Of a stretch of DNA of 64,000 nt, positions 1-7,821 are shown in pieces. The notes below the pieces were generated by a model. That model did not search any database and was not told where the DNA came from. It worked only from the letters and a program-made list of their open reading frames with translations. The DNA is from Gammaproteobacteria bacterium. Its GTDB lineage: Bacteria > Pseudomonadota > Gammaproteobacteria > Steroidobacterales > Steroidobacteraceae. The stretch lies in assembly GCA_003164785.1 (NCBI GenBank), contig PLUE01000034.1, positions 1 through 64,000 of the forward strand. Reading direction: 5' to 3'. The first letter of the stretch is position 1. Each line of letters begins with the position of its first letter. The position numbers and the translations under genes are program-made.

Positions 1-121
1 GTCCGCTTGGAGGAGCAGCACTCAGGTGAATCCTTGCGGCCGCTGCAAGAGTTTTTGGCCGACACTCGTGGTGAGCCGGCCCAATGAGTCAAGCATCTCT
101 CAACTTGTTCTGGGTGTTCGC

Positions 122-1156
122 GTGAATGCGCCGCTGCGCGGCTTACGCGTGGTGGAATTCGAGGGACTGGGGCCTGGGCCACTGGTCGGCCGATTGCTCG
201 CCGATATGGGCGCCGAAGTCACACTGATTCGGCGCCCGCAAAGCGGCGCTGTTGCGAATCAGTTTGACGGTGGCGACAGGGACGTACTCCGCCACGGTAA
301 GATCGGCGTCGCACTGAACCTCAAGCAACCGTCGGACGTGGCCAAGGCACTTGACTATGTGGCCTCGTCCGACGCGTTGATCGAGGGAAACCGCCCGGGC
401 GTGATGGAACGCCTCGGTTTGGGACCCGCTCAATGTGCGGCGCGAAACCCGAAGCTCGTGTACGGGCGCATGACGGGGTGGGGTCAGAACGGACCGCTGG
501 CTCAAGCGGCCGGGCATGATCTGAACTATGTGGCGTTATCGGGGTTGCTGTCGCTCTCGGCGCATCGTGGCGAGCGCCCCATCATACCGCCGACGGTGCT
601 GGGCGACGCCTCGGGTGCTCTGGGGCTGGCATTCGGTATCGTCTGTGCGTTGTTCGATGTCCGCCGCACGGGGCATGGCCGCGTGGTCGACGCCGCCATC
701 GTCGATGTCATGGGCATGCTAGGGACGATCGCGATGTGGGTGCGCGCGAGTGGGCACCTGGATGGCCCCGGCCCGAGCGTGTTTTACGATTCACCATTTT
801 ACGACGTATACGCATGCGCCGATGGGCGGTATATCTCGGTAGCCGCGCTGGAGCCGCAATTCTATGCGCTGCTGATCAAGGCGCTCGGCTTCAATGACGT
901 GGATCTGAATGCTCAAAACGACGAGAGCGCGTGGCCCGCGCTCAAGTCGCGGTTCAAGGAGACCTTCGCCTCGCGGCCGTCCGCTCATTGGCGGGAAGTC
1001 CTCGAGGGTACGGATGCATGTTTTGCTCCGGTCCTCAGTGTGAGTGAGGCGGTCAATCATCCGCACAACGTGGCACGTGAGATATTCCGGGTCGATGACG
1101 GGGGCACGGTCACCGTCAAAGTGGCGCCGCGATTTTTGCCCCTCGGCGAGCCCTGA
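122..1156 (+). CDS. Family III CoA-transferase / alpha-methylacyl-CoA racemase-like (CaiB/BaiF)
   Basis: Probably moves CoA between carboxylic acids or epimerises a 2-methylacyl-CoA in the cytoplasm. The start is taken as the GTG opening VNAPLRGLRVVEFEGLGPGP, because family members begin a few residues before this LRGLRVVEF segment; the tracked ORF reaches further upstream without family-like sequence. Visible marks are the GxxLADMGAEV nucleotide-proximal segment, GHDLNYVALSG (its His matches the racemase catalytic His) and LGDASGALG (its Asp matches the racemase Asp; CoA-transferases also use an Asp). The length of about 344 residues fits the racemase branch. It is co-directional with the MttB-family gene downstream, but about 436 bases separate them. 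Racemase versus transferase is unresolved. Confidence 0.8.
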   Translation: MNAPLRGLRVVEFEGLGPGPLVGRLLADMGAEVTLIRRPQSGAVANQFDGGDRDVLRHGKIGVALNLKQPSDVAKALDYVASSDALIEGNRPGVMERLGLGPAQCAARNPKLVYGRMTGWGQNGPLAQAAGHDLNYVALSGLLSLSAHRGERPIIPPTVLGDASGALGLAFGIVCALFDVRRTGHGRVVDAAIVDVMGMLGTIAMWVRASGHLDGPGPSVFYDSPFYDVYACADGRYISVAALEPQFYALLIKALGFNDVDLNAQNDESAWPALKSRFKETFASRPSAHWREVLEGTDACFAPVLSVSEAVNHPHNVAREIFRVDDGGTVTVKVAPRFLPLGEP

Positions 1157-1592
1157 AAATACTGTGGCCACTTTTGTACCGGCAAAAACAGATTTGCCCG
1201 TCATTTCCCTGACGTAGACGGCAACCGTCGCCCGCAAGATATTGGGTGTTCGTTCGTGATCTCTGCGCGTACCGTCAAGGCCGAGGCGGGAAGTTTCGGT
1301 CGCAGCCAGCGATCGAATGGCTCGGGCGGCGCGTCGGAACCTGCGCTGAGAAGATCGCGGTCAACGGGGCGGCCGCCGTCACGCGGCACGGACACACGAT
1401 GCTGCAACTGCAGGGCAGAACCGCAAGCTGATCCACCGTGCGGTGCCGTCAAGCCTGCGCCTACACATGCCGTAGCGGAGCCAAGGGTGCCCGATCTTGT
1501 GAAAATGGCGCTTCCAGCTAAGCCGGCGACGCAAACCCATCACCCGAGCCCCGCGTCAGCGACCATACTCTGCCGAGCAACGGGAGAAATCG
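1157..1592. other. Intergenic, no convincing gene
   Basis: This stretch of about 436 bases lies between the CoA-transferase and the first MttB-family gene. The small ORFs on both strands here have no recognisable family character and compositions typical of high-GC shadow frames. The last 15 bases contain a plausible ribosome binding site (CGGGAG) for the downstream ATG. A promoter for the methyltransferase gene probably lies here, but no clear -35/-10 pair could be picked out. Confidence 0.5.
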
Positions 1593-3179
1593 ATGGGTGA
1601 TGCTTCTGACGGCGCCGACGGCGCAGTATTGCAGGCCGGGCATGGGCGCCGCCCCAGTGGCAGAGACGCGAAACGCGCGGCTCGAACAGCCCGCGCAGCG
1701 GCATCGATTCCCTACATCACGCGCAAGATCCCCTACTACGAGGTCCTGAGCGAAGAAGGGCTGTCGCTGCTCGAGCACAATGCGGACACCATTCTCGAGG
1801 ATATCGGCATTGATTTCCGCGACGACCCCGAAGCGCTCGAGATCTGGCGTGAAGCCGGCGCCGACGTCAGGGGCGAGCGTGTGCATTTTCCCCGCGGCAT
1901 GTGCCGCCAGCTGGTGCAGCGCTCCGCGCCGCGCGAGTTCACCCAGCATGCCCGCAACCCGGCCCGTAACGTTATCATCGGCGGGAAGAATACGGTGTTC
2001 GCCCCGGCCTACGGTTCGCCGTTCGTGCGCAGTCTGGACGAAGGCCGCCGCTATGCGCGGCTCGAGGACTTCCGCAATTTCGTAAAGCTCGCGTACATGG
2101 CCGGCTCGTTGCACCATTCCGGCGGCACCATCTGCGAGCCGGTCGATCTGCCCGTCAACAAGCGCCATCTCGACATGGTGTACAGCCACCTCAAATATAG
2201 CGATAAGGCCTTCATGGGCTCGGTGACAGCGCCGGATCGTGCGGCGGATTCGGTCGCCATGGCCAATATCACGTTCGGTGAAGAACCCGATCCGCTGACG
2301 GGCAGACCCAAAACGAGCCTCATCAATTTGATCAACGTGAATTCCCCCATGACTTACGACGCGACCATGCTCGGCGCCGCCAAGGTCTATGCCCGCGCCA
2401 ATCAGGCCACCATCATCACGCCTTTCATCCTCGCCGGCGCGATGTCACCGGTGACGGTGGCGGGCACCGTGGCGCAGACGCTGGCGGAGGCGCTCTCGGG
2501 GCTGGCGTTCGTGCAGCTGGTCAATCCCGGCGCACCCGTGGTGCTCGGCAGTTTTGCCTCGTCGATCTCGATGCAATCCGGAGCGCCGACTTTCGGCACC
2601 CCTGAACCGGCATTGGTGCTGTATGCGATGGCCGCGCTCGCACGCCGTGTGGGAGTGCCTTTCCGTTCCGGGGGCAGTCTGTGTGCCTCGAAGATCCCCG
2701 ATGCGCAGGCTGCATACGAGTCGGCCGACACGTTGCTCCCGACCTGCCTCGCGGGGGTGAATTTCGTGCTTCATGCGGCGGGCTGGCTCGAGGGCGGCCT
2801 GACCATGGGCTACGAGAAATTCATGATGGACGTGGACCAGACGGGCATGATGCACACGCTGCTCGCGGGCGTCGACCTGTCGTCGAACGGCCAGGCCATC
2901 GACGCCATCAAGGAAGTCGGGCCCGGCAAGCATTTCCTGGGATGCGCTCATACCCAGGCGAACTTCGAGAATGCCTTCTACCGTTCGCCGCTCGCCGACA
3001 ACAACAGCTGCGAGCAATGGGAGGCAGAGGGGTCACCCGACATGACCAAGCGCGCGAACGTGCTGTGGAAGAAGCAACTGGCGCAATACGTGGCGCCGCC
3101 GTTGGATCCGGCCATCGACGAGGCGTTGCTGGATTACATCGCGCGCCGCAAGGCGGCCGCACCCGATTCCAATATCTGA
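1593..3179 (+). CDS. MttB-family (trimethylamine methyltransferase-like) corrinoid methyltransferase, non-pyrrolysine, copy 1
   Basis: Belongs to the COG5598/MttB superfamily, whose members transfer a methyl group from methylated (often quaternary) amines to a cognate corrinoid protein. The 528-residue frame runs through without an internal UAG, so it is the non-pyrrolysine type; described relatives use glycine betaine, proline betaine or carnitine. Family-like segments include NVNSPMTYD, TPFILAGAMSPVTVAG, PGAPVVLGSF, FGTPEP and a C-terminal GKHFLGCAHT. The start is the ATG after GGGAG. It converges on the RamA-like gene with about 20 bases between, and its likely partners are the corrinoid protein and folate methyltransferase transcribed from the other strand. 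Substrate unknown; a second paralogue lies at 7822-9372. Confidence 0.88.
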   Translation: MGDASDGADGAVLQAGHGRRPSGRDAKRAARTARAAASIPYITRKIPYYEVLSEEGLSLLEHNADTILEDIGIDFRDDPEALEIWREAGADVRGERVHFPRGMCRQLVQRSAPREFTQHARNPARNVIIGGKNTVFAPAYGSPFVRSLDEGRRYARLEDFRNFVKLAYMAGSLHHSGGTICEPVDLPVNKRHLDMVYSHLKYSDKAFMGSVTAPDRAADSVAMANITFGEEPDPLTGRPKTSLINLINVNSPMTYDATMLGAAKVYARANQATIITPFILAGAMSPVTVAGTVAQTLAEALSGLAFVQLVNPGAPVVLGSFASSISMQSGAPTFGTPEPALVLYAMAALARRVGVPFRSGGSLCASKIPDAQAAYESADTLLPTCLAGVNFVLHAAGWLEGGLTMGYEKFMMDVDQTGMMHTLLAGVDLSSNGQAIDAIKEVGPGKHFLGCAHTQANFENAFYRSPLADNNSCEQWEAEGSPDMTKRANVLWKKQLAQYVAPPLDPAIDEALLDYIARRKAAAPDSNI

Positions 3180-3200
3180 CAGGTGCCTGCGGACCCTCGG

Positions 3201-5225
3201 CTAGATCTGCGGCATGGGAGCGCCGGGGGTGCGGCGGCGTCCGCGGGTTTCCGTTTGGCTGACGGATTCCTTGGGCGCGGGCAGGTCGACCGACCGACGC
3301 AGGTGCGGGAAGGGGGCGGTCTTGTGCGGCATGGCCATCGCCTCGACGAAGTGCTGCTGGAAGCCTGGCTCGACCGCCGTCTCCACCTTTTCGATTCGTC
3401 GGACCAGGCCTTCTATGACGGGTCGCGACGCGGCATCGAGCAGCGCGATGCACGCGCCGGTTCCTGCCGAGTTGCCGGCCGACTGAACCCGGGCCGGATC
3501 GCAGTCCGGAATCATGCCGAGGATCGTGGCGTATTTGACGTCGATATGGCTGCCGAAAGCGCCGGCCAGACGGATGCGATCGACCTGTTCGATCCCGAGC
3601 CGCTCCATGAGCAGCGCAATGCTGGCGTACAGCGCTGCCTTCGCCAGTTGGATCGCGCGCACGTCCGCCTGCGTGATCTTCATCTCGGTCATGCCTCGAT
3701 GCAGCACATACGCGAACGTCCTTCCGTTGGCGACGATCCGAGGCGATCGAGCCGCCATCCTGCCGTCGAGCACGCCATCCTGATTGATGATGCCGGCAAG
3801 ATACATTTCGGCGATGACTTCGATGATCCCGGAACCGCACACGCCGCTGATATCACCGAGCGCTGCCGCCCGCTCGAAGGCGGGATCGTCCGACCATAGG
3901 TCGGAGCCGATCACCTTGAAACGCGGTTCGAGGGTCTCGCGGTCTATGCGGACACGCTCGATTGCTCCAGGCGCCGCGCGTTGACCACAACTGATCTGGG
4001 CCCCTTCGAAGGCCGGGCCGGTGGGGCTGGAGCACGCGACCAGCCGCCGGTTGTTGCCGAGGACGATTTCCGCGTTCGTGCCGATGTCCACCAACAGGGT
4101 CATTTCCGGAAGAAGGTCGGGGCGTTCGGCAAGCACCATGCCCGCGGCATCGGCACCCACATGCCCGGCGATGCAGGGCAGGACGTATACGCGGGCATTG
4201 CGATGCAAATTCAGGTCGAGCACGCGGGCCCGCAGCGTCAACGATTGATCCAAGGCGAGGGCAAACGGCGCGCCGCCGAGTTCCACCGGATCGATTCCCA
4301 GCAACAGATGGTGCATGATCGGATTGCCGACGATGGTGGCTTCGAGGATGTCATCGCGGGAAACACCCGCCTTGCGCGCGACATCGGTGGCCAGGGCGCA
4401 CAGCGCTTCGCGCACCGCCGAGGTCATCTGCACGGCACCGCCAGGGTTCATCATCGCGTAGGACACGCGGCTCATCAAATCCTCGCCGAATCGGATCTGC
4501 GGATTCATGAGGCCCGCCGAGGCGACCACGTCACCGCTGCGAAGGTCGCACAGATGCGCGGCGATCGTGGTGGATCCGATGTCTAGGGCGAGTCCGTAGG
4601 CGAATTCGTGCAGGCCTGGCCATAGGCCGATGATCCGCGTTCCTGCGTGTACCGCCACGGTAACGCGCCAGGATCCGGCACGCAAGGTGGCCTGCAGCCC
4701 CTGTAGCACCGATAAATCGCACTTGAGGTCCTCTAGGCTCCATTCCGATGCGAGCGCATCGTACAGCCGGCGCAGGTCGCCCGAAGGATCCTGCATGTCC
4801 GGCTGTTCGACCTCGACGTAATGTAGGCGCACGACCGGGTTCAACTCGAGGACGCGCGCACCGGGCTCTTTACGCACCAGCTGTCGGTGGACTTGGCTGC
4901 CCGCGGGCACGTCGATGACCACGTCGGCCTCGATTCGCGCCGAACAGGATAGGCGCCTGCCGTCCGCCAACCGGCTGTGTCGCGCAAATAGCAGCTCCTG
5001 CTCGCCGGGCGGCGAGAGGCTTGCGCTCGAGGAGGCCATGCCGTGCTTGGCAAATTGGCCGTCCGCGACCAGAACCTGGCACCGTCCACACAGTCCCCGG
5101 CCGCCGCATACGGAATCGATGTCCACGCCCAGCATGCGCGCAGCCTGCAGCAACGGAGTACCGACCGGAAAGTGGCCGCGTTTGCCGGACGGTATGAAAA
5201 CCACGAGCGGAAAGTCGTCTGCCAT
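3201..5225 (-). CDS. RamA-like ATP-dependent reductive activator of corrinoid proteins (2Fe-2S plus ASKHA domain)
   Basis: Expected to return the inactive Co(II) corrinoid to Co(I), using ATP and electrons from an iron-sulfur centre. The start was set at MADDFPLVVF: the preceding 62 residues of the tracked ORF are Arg-rich, unlike the family, and overlap the upstream methyltransferase gene. Residues about 1-90 form a plant-type 2Fe-2S ferredoxin domain with CGGRGLCGRC and a later SCSA cysteine. The rest is the DUF4445/ASKHA activator region, with ALDIGSTTIAAHL, LLVDIGTNAEIVLG and RLAGAFGSHID. The C-terminal tail (about 30 residues) is Arg/Pro-rich. It is last in the minus-strand set mttB2, corrinoid protein, DUF1638, MeTr, activator, 19 bases after the previous stop. 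Confidence 0.9.
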   Translation of the reverse strand: MADDFPLVVFIPSGKRGHFPVGTPLLQAARMLGVDIDSVCGGRGLCGRCQVLVADGQFAKHGMASSSASLSPPGEQELLFARHSRLADGRRLSCSARIEADVVIDVPAGSQVHRQLVRKEPGARVLELNPVVRLHYVEVEQPDMQDPSGDLRRLYDALASEWSLEDLKCDLSVLQGLQATLRAGSWRVTVAVHAGTRIIGLWPGLHEFAYGLALDIGSTTIAAHLCDLRSGDVVASAGLMNPQIRFGEDLMSRVSYAMMNPGGAVQMTSAVREALCALATDVARKAGVSRDDILEATIVGNPIMHHLLLGIDPVELGGAPFALALDQSLTLRARVLDLNLHRNARVYVLPCIAGHVGADAAGMVLAERPDLLPEMTLLVDIGTNAEIVLGNNRRLVACSSPTGPAFEGAQISCGQRAAPGAIERVRIDRETLEPRFKVIGSDLWSDDPAFERAAALGDISGVCGSGIIEVIAEMYLAGIINQDGVLDGRMAARSPRIVANGRTFAYVLHRGMTEMKITQADVRAIQLAKAALYASIALLMERLGIEQVDRIRLAGAFGSHIDVKYATILGMIPDCDPARVQSAGNSAGTGACIALLDAASRPVIEGLVRRIEKVETAVEPGFQQHFVEAMAMPHKTAPFPHLRRSVDLPAPKESVSQTETRGRRRTPGAPMPQI

Positions 5226-5244
5226 GCGTCGCTCGACGTGGGAC

Positions 5245-6162
5245 CTAAACGGGCCGCCGCCGGTGTCCGCCTTCCCGGCGGCCGCGCACTGGCTCCGATC
5301 CCGCCGCGCCCGGCAATGGCGCCTCGCGGAACCTGCGAATCCAGCGGGCGCAGTCCGGATCATGGCCAAGCATGACATCGGCACCCAAGATGGCCTTGAC
5401 CACCTCGACATGCAGTGGATTGGTGATGGCGGAGGTCATGCCGGCGCTCATTGCCATCGTCAGAAAGGCGCTGTTGATGCCGTCCCGATTTGGCAGCCCA
5501 AAACTGATGTTCGAGGCTCCACACGAGGTGTTGACCTTGAGTTCGGTGCGCAGTCGATGCACCAGTCGCATCACCTGAACACCCGCCTGGTTGACGGCTC
5601 CGACGGGCATGACCAGGGGATCGACCACGACGTCGCATGCTGGGATGCCGTAATCGCTGGCGCGCTCGACGATCTTCCTGGCAACGGCGAAGCGCACGTC
5701 AGGATCCTGGGAGATTCCGGTCTCGTCGTTCGAGATTGCGATGACGGCGGCGCCATACCTTTTTATGAGCGGCAGCACGGCTTCCAGACGCTCGTCCTCG
5801 CCGGTCACCGAATTGACCAGCGCTTTTCCCTTGTATACCGCAAGTCCTGCCGCGAGCGCGGCAACGATGGACGAATCTATCGAGAGCGGCACATCGGTGA
5901 TGGATTGCACGAGCTGGATCGCACGCGCGAGAATCGCCGGCTCGTCCGCGAGCGGGATTCCCGCGTTCACGTCCAGCATGTGGGCGCCAGCCTCGACTTG
6001 CGCGTGCGCATCCGCCTCGACCCGGGTGAAGTCGCCGGCCGCCATCTCGGCGGCAAGGATCTTTCGGCCGGTCGGATTGATGCGCTCGCCTATGATGACG
6101 AAAGGTCGATCGAAGCCGATGACGACCTCCCTGGTGGCGGAACTGATCACGGTGTCGGTCAT
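5245..6162 (-). CDS. Methyltetrahydrofolate:corrinoid methyltransferase (pterin-binding, MtgA/AcsE-like)
   Basis: Predicted to move the methyl group from the methyl-corrinoid protein to tetrahydrofolate, feeding one-carbon metabolism (reversible in the family). The pterin-binding TIM-barrel signature is clear: VIIGERINPTGRK near the N-terminus, LDVNAGIP, DVPLSIDSS, ALVNSVTGE and the Asn/Asp-rich AAVIAISNDETG. NTSCGASNISFGLP matches the MeTr subgroup rather than dihydropteroate synthase. An AAGGACA ribosome binding site precedes the ATG. The C-terminal 25 or so residues (PGAAGSEPVRGRREGG) are basic and look like low-complexity extension. Its place between the corrinoid protein and the RamA-like activator supports the assignment. 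Confidence 0.9.
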   Translation of the reverse strand: MTDTVISSATREVVIGFDRPFVIIGERINPTGRKILAAEMAAGDFTRVEADAHAQVEAGAHMLDVNAGIPLADEPAILARAIQLVQSITDVPLSIDSSIVAALAAGLAVYKGKALVNSVTGEDERLEAVLPLIKRYGAAVIAISNDETGISQDPDVRFAVARKIVERASDYGIPACDVVVDPLVMPVGAVNQAGVQVMRLVHRLRTELKVNTSCGASNISFGLPNRDGINSAFLTMAMSAGMTSAITNPLHVEVVKAILGADVMLGHDPDCARWIRRFREAPLPGAAGSEPVRGRREGGHRRRPV

Positions 6163-6313
6163 GAGACTGTCCTTTGGGAGGGTGGGGTGGCGAGATCGAC
6201 GCCATGGGCGCGGTCGATCGCTCTATGAAAGCGTTGCGAGAGTTGCACCTTCGCCGCCGCGCGGCCGCGTTTGACGACGACCTGTGCCGGAATCGCACGC
6301 CACGAGATGATGA

Positions 6314-6976
6314 TCAGGGATGCCATTCGACAGGCTCCACGCCGCCGGCGTCGGCCCGCCGGCCCGCCGCGTACATGGCGGTTTCCAGCTTGCCGTAGCC
6401 GGTGACGCGATAGTCGAATGCAAGACCCATGCGAGACGCAATCGCACGCGCCTCCTGCTCGCCGCCCGGCGTCGGCGACTGGGCCAGGTAGACGAGCTTG
6501 CGGTAGTTGCCGAAATAGCTCGGGAACAGCTCGGGGTGACGATCCAGCGCCAGGCCGCGAATCACCAAGCGCTCGAAATGTCTCAGCAAGAAATCCGTGA
6601 GATAGAAGGTGCCTGGTTCTTCCTCCGCCAGATTGGCTAACACCGCCGCGGTGGCGTAGAACTCATAGCAATGTGCGCCCGGGATGCGCTCGACCCCTTC
6701 CGCGCGCAGCACGTCATCGAGCAGTCCGCCGGTCCCGCAGTCTCCGTAAGCCACGAAGATCGAACGATATCGCCCGCGCGATGAGCGGATAAGTCCGCGC
6801 ACCGCGGCCGGAATGCGCTCCGGCCGGTTGTGGAGTTCGGGCGGCAAACAGCGCACATCCATGAGCCGCCAGCCATTCGTGCGCCGTATCGCCGTGATTT
6901 CACGCGCCAGGGCACCGCAGGCAATGACCAGCACTCCGGCGCCGTCGGCGGCCTCGATTGGCGCCCCCGTATGCAT
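6314..6976 (-). CDS. DUF1638 domain protein
   Basis: A 220-residue cytoplasmic protein of the DUF1638 family, whose biochemical function is not established as far as I know. From memory, members are repeatedly encoded beside MttB-type methyltransferases. Visible features are a Rossmann-like start (GVLVIACGALAREI), LPPELHNRPERIP, a glycine-rich VAYGDCGTGG segment and an AHCYEFY motif; the Cys and His residues could bind a metal (inference). It begins 6 bases after the corrinoid-protein stop, so the two are almost certainly co-transcribed. A role in delivering, chaperoning or sensing the methyl-corrinoid system is plausible but unproven. Confidence 0.82.
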   Translation of the reverse strand: MHTGAPIEAADGAGVLVIACGALAREITAIRRTNGWRLMDVRCLPPELHNRPERIPAAVRGLIRSSRGRYRSIFVAYGDCGTGGLLDDVLRAEGVERIPGAHCYEFYATAAVLANLAEEEPGTFYLTDFLLRHFERLVIRGLALDRHPELFPSYFGNYRKLVYLAQSPTPGGEQEARAIASRMGLAFDYRVTGYGKLETAMYAAGRRADAGGVEPVEWHP

Positions 6977-6982
6977 GGTCCG

Positions 6983-7693
6983 TTACAGTACCGCCGCCGC
7001 GCCTGCGCGCCGCGCGGCGATCAGCCCTTTTGCCGTGTCCACGGCGATCGCGGCATCGCGGCAATAGGCGTCCGCGCCGACGGCCATGCCGAATTCCTCG
7101 TTGAGTGGCGCACCACCAACCAGCACGATGTAGTCGTCGCGGATGCCGCGCTGTTTCAAGGCATCGATGACGACCTTCATGTAAGGCATCGTGGTCGTCA
7201 GAAGCGCCGACAGACCGAGGATGTCGGGTTTGTGTTTCTCGAGCGCTTCCAGATATTTCTCGACCGGATTGTTGATGCCGATATCGATGACTTCGAACCC
7301 GGCGCCCTCGAGCATCATGGACACGAGATTCTTCCCGATGTCGTGGATGTCGCCCTTGACCGTTCCAATGACGACCTTGCCGATGGGCTGGACCCCGGTT
7401 TGCGCCAATAATGGCCGTAGGATCTCCATTCCACCCTTCATCGAGTTCGCAGCCAGCAACACTTCGGGCACGAACAATATGCCGTCGCGAAAGTCGACGC
7501 CGACGATCTGCATCCCGGCGACCAGCACCTCGTTCAACACGCGCTCCGCCGACCAGCCTCTTGCGAGAAATATCCGCGTGGCGTCCTCGACCTCGCTCTT
7601 CAGCCCGTTGTACAAATCGTCGTGGACCTGTTCCGTGAGTTCCTCATCGTTGAGGCTGCCCAGGTCGAATTGCCCGTCGGTCGACTCTGACAT
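6983..7693 (-). CDS. Cobalamin-binding corrinoid protein (MtgC/MttC-like)
   Basis: The methyl carrier of the system: it takes a methyl group from an MttB-family enzyme and passes it to tetrahydrofolate through the MeTr protein. The 236-residue protein has the helical B12-binding-2 cap (about residues 15-105, with FVPEVLLAANSM) followed by a Rossmann B12-binding domain. GDIHDIGKNLV contains the lower-axial His of the DxHxxG motif. SALLTTTMPYMK and VGGAPLNEEFG are typical of corrinoid proteins of methylamine-type systems. It follows mttB copy 2 by about 128 bases and is tightly followed by DUF1638. It is the only corrinoid protein in the window, so both MttB paralogues may share it. Confidence 0.93.
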   Translation of the reverse strand: MSESTDGQFDLGSLNDEELTEQVHDDLYNGLKSEVEDATRIFLARGWSAERVLNEVLVAGMQIVGVDFRDGILFVPEVLLAANSMKGGMEILRPLLAQTGVQPIGKVVIGTVKGDIHDIGKNLVSMMLEGAGFEVIDIGINNPVEKYLEALEKHKPDILGLSALLTTTMPYMKVVIDALKQRGIRDDYIVLVGGAPLNEEFGMAVGADAYCRDAAIAVDTAKGLIAARRAGAAAVL

Positions 7694-7821
7694 CTATGCC
7701 TCCAGCGGTTTTATAAGGGGCGCTGCAGTGGGATTCGAAGGACGCCTGCGCTTCATGGTAAATGGCGGCTGTTGCCGGTGGCTGTAGTATTGCGACGGCG
7801 GCGTGTTCGGGTGCGACATGA

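Noticed and set aside
1593-3179. Possible pyrrolysine-containing MttB
   Set aside because: The reading frame has no internal TAG and no pyl genes are in the window; it is the non-pyrrolysine type. The same holds for the copy at 7822-9372.
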